The position numbers and the translations under genes are program-made. Shown piece by piece: positions 6,588-11,954 of a stretch of 11,954 bases of DNA (its first letter is position 1; each line of letters opens with the position of its first letter). The stretch spans positions 1 through 11,954 of the forward strand of contig DAOTVT010000107.1 of NCBI GenBank assembly GCA_034436295.1. The letters run 5' to 3'. This stretch comes from DTLA01 sp034436295 (GTDB lineage Bacteria > Chloroflexota > Anaerolineae > DTLA01). Below the pieces are notes generated by a model, which was not told the origin of the DNA, did no database searches, and was given only the letters and a program-made list of their open reading frames with translations.

Positions 6588-7543
6588 GTTTCTTCGCTCT
6601 CCTGCGTCCTATACGGCGCACTTGGCTCAAACAACGTCCGCTGAACCGGTGCGGAGCCGAGATGGACAATCTGCGGTGGGACGTTGAGGTCTGGCATATC
6701 GGGGTCGTAGACCGATCTTGTCATCGGGCGGATGCGCAAGGCCCCCTTTTCCGCAAGTTGGATACGCTGTCTCGCGATCTCCACATAGTCATGCATAATC
6801 TCGGCCCCGATGGCCCTCCGGTTGTGCATGAGGGCCGCGATCGCCGTCGTCCCGACGCCAATGAACGGATCTAGAACCCAGTCGCCCTCCTCGGTCATGG
6901 CAAGCACAAGCCGCTCAATCAACTCCACAGGGAACTGGCACGGGTGAATGGTCTTCTCCACGTGATTGGCCTTGACATTGGGAATCTCCCAGACGTCGCT
7001 TGGGTTTTTGCCCAGCGGGTTGCCGGATAGTTGGCCTTTCTTAGGCCCTTTGAAATACTTCTTGTTGGGGTACTTCTGTGGAACACGGACAGCATCCAGG
7101 TTGAAGGTGTAGTCGTCGCTCTTCGTGAACCAGAGGATGACCTCGTAGCGGCCCGAGAATCGCCTGGAAGCATGGAGGCCATGCCCGAAGTGCCACACGA
7201 TGCGGTTGCGCAAGTGCAGTCCCAGCGAAGCGAAGACCGGATACAAGAGGATGTCCAGCGGAACAATCTCGCCGTTGTCTACATAGTTGCCGACCTGCCA
7301 GCAGATGCTACCCCTGTCGTTGACCACCCGCACGCATTCCTGAATCACCCGCCGCTGCTGGTCCAGATATTCGTCCATCTGGAGGCGGTTCTCGTAAGGC
7401 TTGCCCAGGTTGTAGGGCGGCGACGTAACGACCAACGTGGCGAAGTTGTCCGGTATTTGGGACAGCAGCGCCATGCAGTCGCCCTCGTACAGGACGACAT
7501 CTGCTGTCGGATCAAATGTGTCTGCAATCCGGATGGTGCTCAT
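6584..7543 (-). CDS. DNA methyltransferase of the BstYI/BglII-type system (beta class, probably N4-cytosine)
   Basis: A 319-residue methylase with catalytic motif IV TSPPYN at 40-45 near the N-terminus and the S-adenosylmethionine motif I DPFIGVGTT at 225-233 near the C-terminus. This order defines the beta class. The motif X region is HPCQFPVELIERL (200-212). TSPPY is typical of N4-cytosine methylases, and M.BglII is known to be of that type. It would protect the site cut by the adjacent nuclease. RGATCY sites occur in this window, for example AGATCT at 4525-4530 in the acylphosphatase gene, so protection would be needed. I chose the ATG at 7543 with GGGAG upstream; an upstream in-frame TTG at 7573 adds ten unlikely residues. 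It overlaps the nuclease gene by 4 bases. Confidence 0.93.
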   Translation of the reverse strand: MSTIRIADTFDPTADVVLYEGDCMALLSQIPDNFATLVVTSPPYNLGKPYENRLQMDEYLDQQRRVIQECVRVVNDRGSICWQVGNYVDNGEIVPLDILLYPVFASLGLHLRNRIVWHFGHGLHASRRFSGRYEVILWFTKSDDYTFNLDAVRVPQKYPNKKYFKGPKKGQLSGNPLGKNPSDVWEIPNVKANHVEKTIHPCQFPVELIERLVLAMTEEGDWVLDPFIGVGTTAIAALMHNRRAIGAEIMHDYVEIARQRIQLAEKGALRIRPMTRSVYDPDMPDLNVPPQIVHLGSAPVQRTLFEPSAPYRTQESEET

Positions 7544-7597
7544 CAAGATTACTCCCGCGCATTGGGCGCGCAAAGGGTCCCCGCAATTCCCGGAATC

Positions 7598-7626
7598 ATG
7601 CTATCAGCGTGGCACGCGGATGTCAA
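7598..7626 (-). promoter_or_regulatory. Promoter of the restriction-modification operon
   Basis: On the minus strand a perfect -35 TTGACA (7621-7626) is followed by 17 bp and TAGCAT (7598-7603, four of six consensus bases). The start would fall near 7591, about 48 bases before the methylase ATG. It lies just beyond the DUF4416 stop codon, so the system appears to be transcribed separately. Confidence 0.6.
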
Positions 7627-7627
7627 A

Positions 7628-8188
7628 TCAAGGGTCGCGTGGGTGCATGGCGGTGGGCAGTGGCAAGGCGCGCAGTTGCTCCCTGTACCGCGCGCGAATC
7701 TGGGCGAAAATCTCGCGGTAGCGGGCGCTCGCGTAGTCCGGATACGTCCACTCCCACGCCTGGAACCCGCCCCGGTGGTAGTGCAGCGTGATCTCGCCGT
7801 AGATGCCCTTGCCCAGATAGATGCGGTGCCGATGGTCCTTGGTGCTCGCCAGGATCAGTTTCCCCTCGCTCACGTAGCCCGGATCCACGTTCACGGTGCG
7901 CTTTCCGCCGACGGACATCTCGGCCTCCAGCGCATTGGTGGCCAGTTTGACGTCGGGCAGGTCCGCGGGATCCACCAGCCGCTCAAAGGCGACGATGCGG
8001 CGCACCAGGCCCGCGCCGAATTCGGGCGCGTAGAAGTCCGTGTGGTCAAAGGGCAGCAGTTCGGACCGAAAATCCACCGGCCCGAAGCGCGCCTCTAGCG
8101 CGGCCTGGGCGCGGTCAATCTGCGCGGGGTCGGCGCTGAAGATGCTGGCGATAAGTTTCACCGGTTTGGGCGGCTTCGCGGTGCCCAT
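7628..8188 (-). CDS. DUF4416 family protein
   Basis: A 186-residue soluble protein recognised as DUF4416 from its pattern: the PVKLIASIFS start, FDHTDFYAPEFG (47-58), KLATNALE, NVDPGYV, and YLGKGIYGEITLHYH followed by WEWTYPDY (124-152). The family has no established function. No signal peptide or membrane segment is seen. The ATG at 8188 has GGAGG seven bases upstream. It starts 20 bases after the transaldolase stop, so the two are probably co-transcribed. Confidence 0.88.
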   Translation of the reverse strand: MGTAKPPKPVKLIASIFSADPAQIDRAQAALEARFGPVDFRSELLPFDHTDFYAPEFGAGLVRRIVAFERLVDPADLPDVKLATNALEAEMSVGGKRTVNVDPGYVSEGKLILASTKDHRHRIYLGKGIYGEITLHYHRGGFQAWEWTYPDYASARYREIFAQIRARYREQLRALPLPTAMHPRDP

Positions 8189-8208
8189 GGTGTCGCCTCC
8201 GCGATCCG

Positions 8209-8844
8209 TTATGCCGGCCCCGCCGCTTTGCGGAAATCCTCGTCGGCGGCGTCGGTGATCTCGCTGCGGGCCATCTCCTCCAGCAGCGGCCACGGGAGCG
8301 TAACGTGGTCGGCTCCGGCCAGCAGGACATCCACCACCTCTTGCGGCGACTTGAGGCTGGCGGCGAGGATGGCGCCCGGGTCTGCCGCCGTCTCCGACAG
8401 CGCGGCGATCTCGGCCACCACCCGCACCCCGTCGCCGCCGCTTCGCGCGATGCGGTTCACGTAGGGGATCACGTAGTCGGCGCCCGCCTCCAGCGCCAGC
8501 AGCCCCTGGGCCGCGGTCCCGATGCCCGTAACGGCCCAACGGAATTCGCCGTATCGGGCCACGAGTTCCAGGTTGGGCAGCGACATCATGATCTTCAGGA
8601 CGACCTGGTCGGGCGCGACCTCCACGGCGCGACGCGCCTCGTCCAGGAGTTGTTCGCGGGTGCGCCCGGTGAGTTGGTGGAACACCTGCCAGTCGCCGAT
8701 GCCCGCCAGGTCGCGGACGATTTCCAGCGCCGGCCTGCCAGCCCTGGCCACCAGCGCAGGGTTCGTCGTTACGCCGACGACGAACCCCAACTCCCAGGCC
8801 CGCCGCGCTTCGTCCAGGATAGCCGAATCCAGGAACAGAGCCAT
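8209..8844 (-). CDS. Transaldolase-family protein, fructose-6-phosphate aldolase (FSA/TalC) type
   Basis: A cytoplasmic (beta/alpha)8 class I aldolase of 211 residues, the size of FSA/TalC rather than the roughly 315-residue classical transaldolase. Visible family features are Asp6 in FLDSA, GVTTNPALV (24-32), the Schiff-base lysine Lys84 in VVLKIM, GTAAQGLLALEAGADYVIPYVNR (close to the E. coli FSA pattern around its active-site tyrosine), and LAASLKSPQEV near the C-terminus. The segment after the lysine (MMSLPNLELVARYGEFRW) differs from the usual P-T-x-E-G-L sequence, so the substrate is uncertain. A strong AGGAGG site four to five bases before the ATG sets the start. It is followed by the DUF4416 gene after 20 bases. 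Confidence 0.9.
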   Translation of the reverse strand: MALFLDSAILDEARRAWELGFVVGVTTNPALVARAGRPALEIVRDLAGIGDWQVFHQLTGRTREQLLDEARRAVEVAPDQVVLKIMMSLPNLELVARYGEFRWAVTGIGTAAQGLLALEAGADYVIPYVNRIARSGGDGVRVVAEIAALSETAADPGAILAASLKSPQEVVDVLLAGADHVTLPWPLLEEMARSEITDAADEDFRKAAGPA

Positions 8845-8958
8845 GTTGCCTCCTCGTGGTTTGTGTTCGGATAGCGCAAATCGCCTTCAGCCGCTCGCCC
8901 TTGGCGTGGCCGCTGGCACGCGCATCGCCGAATGCCGCCAAAGGTCCTCGGCTATGGG

Positions 8959-10287
8959 CTACAGGCGATACGCCCGCACCTGCTTGAGTTCGCTCCCCAC
9001 CATGCGGAAGGCGCGACGCTCGGCCTCCCACAGGATGCGCTCTTCGTCCAGCGTCTGGAGTTCGCCGCCGCGCAGGAGCCAGCGCCCGTCCACCATGACA
9101 TCGGTAACGTCGCCCGCCCGCGCCGCATGGAGCAGGTTGGCGACGAGGTTGTGCCGCGGGCGCAGGTGCGGGCGGTTAAAGTCCCACAGCACGAGGTCGG
9201 CGGGGCGGCCCGCGGCGATGACGCCACTGTCGGCAAAGCCCATCGCGCGCGCTCCCGCCTGCGTCGCCAGGCGCAGCGGCAGATCCCCCGCCAGGACTTC
9301 GGGATCGCGGCGGTCGTGCTTCTGGGCCAGGGCCGCCAGCCGCGCCTCCTCCAGCATGTCCAGATTGTTGTTGCTGGCGGTGCCGTCGGTGCCCAGCGCC
9401 ACGTTGACCCCCGCCGCCAGCAGGTCGGGGACGCGCGTCGTGCCCATGCCCAGTTTCATGTGGCAGTTGGGACACTGCACCACGGTGGCCCGCTCCTCGG
9501 CCAGCGTCTCCAAATCCCCTGGCCCCACATAGATGGCGTGGGCCACGATGGCGGGGCGGTCCAGGATGCCCAGGCGCGCTAGGTGGCCGATGGGCGTGGC
9601 GCCGTGGCGGGCCAGCGAGGCCTCCACCTGCGCCTGCGACTCGGCGGCGTGGATGTGGCAGCCGACGCCCAGTTCCGCCGCCGTCGCCGCGACCTGCGCC
9701 AGGAACCCGGGCGAGCAGACGTAGGGCGAATGGGGCCCCAGGACGGTGCGGATGCGGCCGTCGGCTGCGCCCTGCCAGCGCCGCACAAACTCCACGGTGC
9801 GGGCGAGCGTCGTGCCGCCGATTTCCTGGTCGGCGCCCAGCCCGAAGACGCACCACGCCAGCGTCGCCTTCAGGCCCGCCTCCTCCACCACCTCGGCGAC
9901 GCGGTCCATCCAGAAGTAGTGATCGGCGAAGCCCACCGTGCCCGAGCGGATCATCTCGGCGGCGGCCAGATACGCCCCCCAGCGGACGTCTTCCTCCTCC
10001 AGCGCCGACTCGGCCACCCATATCTTCTCGTTGAACCAGCGGTCTAGCGGCAGGTCCTCGGCCCAGCCGCGCACGAGGGTCATGGGCGCGTGGGTATGGG
10101 CGTTGAAGAAACCTGGCGTGGCCACCTTGCCGCGCCCGTCCACGGTTTCGTCGGGGCGGAAGTCCGACGGCGCGCGCCCCACCGCCGCGATGCGGCCGCC
10201 GCTCACGGCGATGTCCGCGTCGGTGAGGACGGTCCCCCTGTCGTCCAGCGTGAGGATGTCCACAGAACGGATGAGAATGTTGGGCAT
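8959..10287 (-). CDS. mtaD: Amidohydrolase, 5-methylthioadenosine/S-adenosylhomocysteine deaminase type
   Basis: A metal-dependent hydrolase of 442 residues. In known members the reaction removes the 6-amino group of methylthioadenosine or S-adenosylhomocysteine. The metal ligands and catalytic residues can be placed as H64-x-H66 (NAHTHAPMTLVRG), H186 (GPHSPYVCSP), H213 and E216 (HIHAAES), H250 (VAHAIYV) and D301 (GTDGTASNNNLDM). N- and C-terminal segments form the usual small beta-sandwich (PNILIRSVDILT..., DLVLWDFNRP...). I chose the ATG at 10287 with GGAGG five bases upstream over an in-frame GTG at 10299. Related aminohydrolases such as guanine deaminase and TrzA/AtzB share this fold. The GPHSPY and NNNLDM motifs favour the MTA/SAH group, but the substrate needs testing. 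Confidence 0.9.
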   Translation of the reverse strand: MPNILIRSVDILTLDDRGTVLTDADIAVSGGRIAAVGRAPSDFRPDETVDGRGKVATPGFFNAHTHAPMTLVRGWAEDLPLDRWFNEKIWVAESALEEEDVRWGAYLAAAEMIRSGTVGFADHYFWMDRVAEVVEEAGLKATLAWCVFGLGADQEIGGTTLARTVEFVRRWQGAADGRIRTVLGPHSPYVCSPGFLAQVAATAAELGVGCHIHAAESQAQVEASLARHGATPIGHLARLGILDRPAIVAHAIYVGPGDLETLAEERATVVQCPNCHMKLGMGTTRVPDLLAAGVNVALGTDGTASNNNLDMLEEARLAALAQKHDRRDPEVLAGDLPLRLATQAGARAMGFADSGVIAAGRPADLVLWDFNRPHLRPRHNLVANLLHAARAGDVTDVMVDGRWLLRGGELQTLDEERILWEAERRAFRMVGSELKQVRAYRL

Positions 10288-10309
10288 GATGTCCTCCACA
10301 ATGAGCCTT

Positions 10310-10393
10310 CAGCCCATTGGCCGTTAGCCCTTAGCCAACAGCCAGTAGCCAGAGGCTAAAGGCTAGAGGCTATTGGCTAAAGGCTAATGGCTG
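10310..10393. repeat. Inverted array of 7-base repeats (GGCTAWW / WWTAGCC)
   Basis: From 10354 the sequence runs as 7-base steps GGCTAAA, GGCTAGA, GGCTATT, GGCTAAA, GGCTAAT, GGCTG. From about 10311 to 10350 similar steps run in the opposite orientation (TAGCCCT, TAGCCAA, CAGCCAG, TAGCCAG). The two halves meet at TAGCCAGAGGCTA (10346-10358) and can fold into a long imperfect hairpin. The right part overlaps the last codons of the GNAT gene. There is no T-run, so terminator function is not evident. Confidence 0.85.
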
Positions 10394-11492
10394 TTTCATA
10401 CACCCGATACGTCTTGATGTGAGTAACGCCCAGGCGTTTGAGGGCGTTGTTCATCGGCACGTTGTCCTCCAGGACGTAGTCAATCTCCACGCGCACGTTC
10501 TTGTGCGCCAGCGCCTGCCAGGTGCGGGCGTACAACAGCGAGTCAATGCCCAGCCCGTGATAGTCGGGGTGGACGCCCAGCGCGAAGAAGCGATACTGGC
10601 GCAGGCGCGGCAGGCCCCACAGGAGTTTGACGAACCCGAACGGGAACAGTCGCCCGTTCAGCCCGCGCAGCAGAACGTTGACGTCGGGCAGGGTCATGGC
10701 GAACCCGATGGGCCGCCCCGCCGCCTCGGCGATGAGCACCGCCTCGGGGTGGACGATCTGCTTCAGGTCGCGGGCCATCTGCTCGGCCTCGCCCTCGGTT
10801 ACGGGATAGTACCCCCAGTTGTCGGCGATGGAGACGTTGGACAGGTCCATGATGATCTGCGCGTCCTCGCGGTAGCGCTTCATGTTTAGCGGGCGAAGCG
10901 TTACGCCATGCCGCTCGGCTACGGCGTCCATCAGACGCAGGTACCGCTCGGGGATGGTGTAGCCTTTGGACACGTCGGCCTCGTACACCAGCAGGTCTTT
11001 GGCCTTGCGCAACCCGTAGGCTTCGGCGTGCGCGTTGTAGTACGGCGGGTTGTACGGGGCCATGATGGTGGGCGGGTGCTCGTAGCCGTGCACCACGAAC
11101 CCCCACTCCTGCGAGGCGAAACTGATGGGGCCGCGCATGATGTCCATCCCGCGGGCGCGCAGCCAGTCGCGCGCCGTGTCCAAGAGCAGGCGCGAGGCGT
11201 CGGCATCGTCCACGCACTCGTAGGAGCCGAAGAAGCCGATGTTCTTGCGCCAGTAGTCCACGGCGAGGTGATCCACGAACGCGGCCACGCGCCCGATGGC
11301 GCGCCCCCCGTCGCGGAGCAGGAACAGCGCGTAGTCGCAGTGGCGGAGCAGGGGGTTGGTCTCGGGCGCGAACAGGCGCAGTTGCTCGGTCCGCAGCGGC
11401 GGAATCCAGGCGGGGTCGTGGCGATACAGCGCGTAGGGCAGCAGGGCAAACTCGCGAACCTGGGCCTTTGTCGTGGCCTGGACGACTTGCAT
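10377..11492 (-). CDS. GNAT-fold N-acetyltransferase-like protein, about 370-residue family
   Basis: A 371-residue soluble protein. The C-terminal half holds a GNAT-like core: FFALGVHPDYHGLGIDSLLY (302-321) fits the acetyl-CoA loop, with HGLG in the R/Q-x-x-G-x-G/A position, and LEDNVPMNNALKRLG (341-355) fits the motif after it. The N-terminal half (RHDPAWIPPL, then DYALFLLRDGGRAIGRVAAF, IGFFGSYEC and GPISFASQEWG) looks like a second acyltransferase-like domain seen in long GNAT-related proteins. The substrate is unknown. The ATG at 11492 is preferred: it has GGGAGGAG just upstream and a promoter about 30 bases away, while the open frame continuing to 11708 runs through repeat sequence. The last few residues (AISL and the stop) are encoded by the 7-base repeat. 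Confidence 0.82.
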   Translation of the reverse strand: MQVVQATTKAQVREFALLPYALYRHDPAWIPPLRTEQLRLFAPETNPLLRHCDYALFLLRDGGRAIGRVAAFVDHLAVDYWRKNIGFFGSYECVDDADASRLLLDTARDWLRARGMDIMRGPISFASQEWGFVVHGYEHPPTIMAPYNPPYYNAHAEAYGLRKAKDLLVYEADVSKGYTIPERYLRLMDAVAERHGVTLRPLNMKRYREDAQIIMDLSNVSIADNWGYYPVTEGEAEQMARDLKQIVHPEAVLIAEAAGRPIGFAMTLPDVNVLLRGLNGRLFPFGFVKLLWGLPRLRQYRFFALGVHPDYHGLGIDSLLYARTWQALAHKNVRVEIDYVLEDNVPMNNALKRLGVTHIKTYRVYETAISL

Positions 11493-11519
11493 ACACTCCT
11501 CCCGCGTGGCGGTACGCGC

Positions 11520-11548
11520 ATTATAGCAAGGGCGACGAGAAGTGTCCA
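11520..11548 (-). promoter_or_regulatory. Promoter of the GNAT gene and perhaps the genes after it
   Basis: On the minus strand TGGACA (11543-11548, five of six consensus bases), a 17-bp spacer and a perfect TATAAT (11520-11525) put the start near 11513, about 20 bases before the ATG at 11492. The downstream same-strand amidohydrolase, transaldolase and DUF4416 genes have no better visible promoter. Confidence 0.75.
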
Positions 11549-11686
11549 ACATGGCGTCGGGGGCCACCTCGCGCCAGCCCTCTGCTGGTGGGCGAGGGGA
11601 CTGCGGGCGCCAGATTTCACCGCCGAGGACGCCGAGGGCGCGGAGAACTACGGATTTGCCGCGTACCCACCTCGCGCTGAGGGGGA
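11549..11686. other. Gene-free spacer with degenerate short-period repeat
   Basis: No gene with a ribosome site or recognisable protein is seen. At about 11618-11646 the sequence CACCGCCGAGGACGCCGAGG and its continuation has the 7-9 base stepping seen in the other intergenic repeats. The minus-strand frame through this stretch is only an upstream extension of the GNAT frame. Confidence 0.5.
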
Positions 11687-11742
11687 GCGTTTGGATCGCG
11701 AAGGACACGAAACGGCGCGAAAGCCACGAAAACGCGGCCGCG
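11687..11742 (+). repeat. 56-bp direct repeat, copy 1
   Basis: GCGTTTGGATCGCGAAGG begins a 56-base sequence ending AACGCGGCCGCG that recurs at 11860-11915 with four mismatches. Internally it is built from CGCGAAGG/CACGAAA-like steps of about 9-10 bases. It encodes no recognisable protein. Confidence 0.9.
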
Positions 11743-11768
11743 GGGGGTTACCCCTCACATCCCCCTGT

Positions 11769-11804
11769 CCCCCTTCTCTCCCCGCAGGCGGGGCGAGAAG
11801 GGGG
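11769..11804. repeat. 16-bp hairpin between the direct repeats
   Basis: CCCCCTTCTC (11769-11778) and CCCCGC (11780-11785) pair with GCGGGG (11788-11793) and GAGAAGGGGG (11795-11804), with one T/C mismatch and a two-base centre. This is a typical dispersed GC-rich intergenic palindrome with no T-run. Confidence 0.8.
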
Positions 11805-11826
11805 CAGGCGTGCGCTGGGCGTTGTC

Positions 11827-11847
11827 CCCTCTCCTGTCGGGAGAGGG
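11827..11847. repeat. 8-bp hairpin between the direct repeats
   Basis: CCCTCTCC (11827-11834) pairs with GGAGAGGG (11840-11847) around a five-base loop. It stands between the larger hairpin and the second copy of the 56-bp repeat. Confidence 0.7.
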
Positions 11848-11859
11848 CAAGGGTGAGTG

Positions 11860-11915
11860 GCGTTTGGATCGCGAAGGGCACGAAAGGGCGCGAAAGTCGC
11901 GAAAACGCGGCCGCG
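11860..11915 (+). repeat. 56-bp direct repeat, copy 2
   Basis: The second copy of the repeat at 11687-11742, exactly 173 bases further on and with four substitutions. After it the sequence to the window end shows no gene. Confidence 0.9.
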
Positions 11916-11954
11916 TATGCCGCGGAGCTAAAGCCCCCGCGCTCAAGGAGCGAA

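Noticed and set aside
7544..7573. TTG start of the methylase ten codons upstream
   Set aside because: The ATG at 7543 has a good ribosome site and begins the conserved part; the extension does not look conserved.
7628..9031. 467-codon minus-strand frame starting upstream of the transaldolase
   Set aside because: Its first part is out of frame with the real transaldolase gene. Only the portion from 8188 onward is the DUF4416 gene, which has its own ribosome site.
11493..11708. N-terminal extension of the GNAT protein
   Set aside because: The frame runs through the promoter and repeat sequence. The ATG at 11492 has a strong ribosome site.

Overview
The window is about 12 kb of GC-rich bacterial DNA. 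It is most likely from a member of the Chloroflexota: high GC, a T-box leader on an aminoacyl-tRNA synthetase gene, a DUF4416 gene, an FSA-type transaldolase, and many intergenic palindromic repeats of the 'CTTTGTGCC/GGCACAAAG' kind. This assignment is inference from gene content, not a database match.

Left part (1-3722). The 5' end of an insertion-sequence transposase runs off the left edge on the minus strand. After a short repeat-bearing spacer, a near-consensus promoter (TTGACA, 17 bp, TATACT; 423-451) drives tRNA-Ala(CGC). A leucine T-box leader begins about 15 bases downstream and controls leuS. The leader has Stem I with specifier CUC, Stem II, a IIA/B-like element, the AGGGTGGTACCGCG antiterminator motif and a terminator. 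A second complete tRNA gene, tRNA-Ala(GGC), lies inside this leader at the tip of what should be Stem III, directly upstream of the antiterminator. This is the most unusual feature of the window: one transcript appears to carry tRNA, T-box aptamer, nested tRNA, terminator decision and leuS.

Middle (3723-5996). A gene-free stretch holds ten head-to-tail copies of a 69-bp palindromic unit. It is followed by a promoter and a tight two-gene unit, acylphosphatase and a membrane-anchored FecR-like protein, with stop and start codons directly abutting.

Right part (6012-11954, all minus strand). Read in transcription order, this is a GNAT-fold acetyltransferase-like gene, an MTA/SAH-deaminase-type amidohydrolase, an FSA-type transaldolase, a DUF4416 gene, and then a BstYI/BglII-type restriction-modification pair (methyltransferase, then nuclease, overlapping by ATGA) with its own promoter. 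The pair is less GC-rich than its surroundings and is probably acquired. Short-period inverted repeats separate the first two genes. The right edge (11493-11954) has no gene and holds a 56-bp direct repeat flanking two hairpins.
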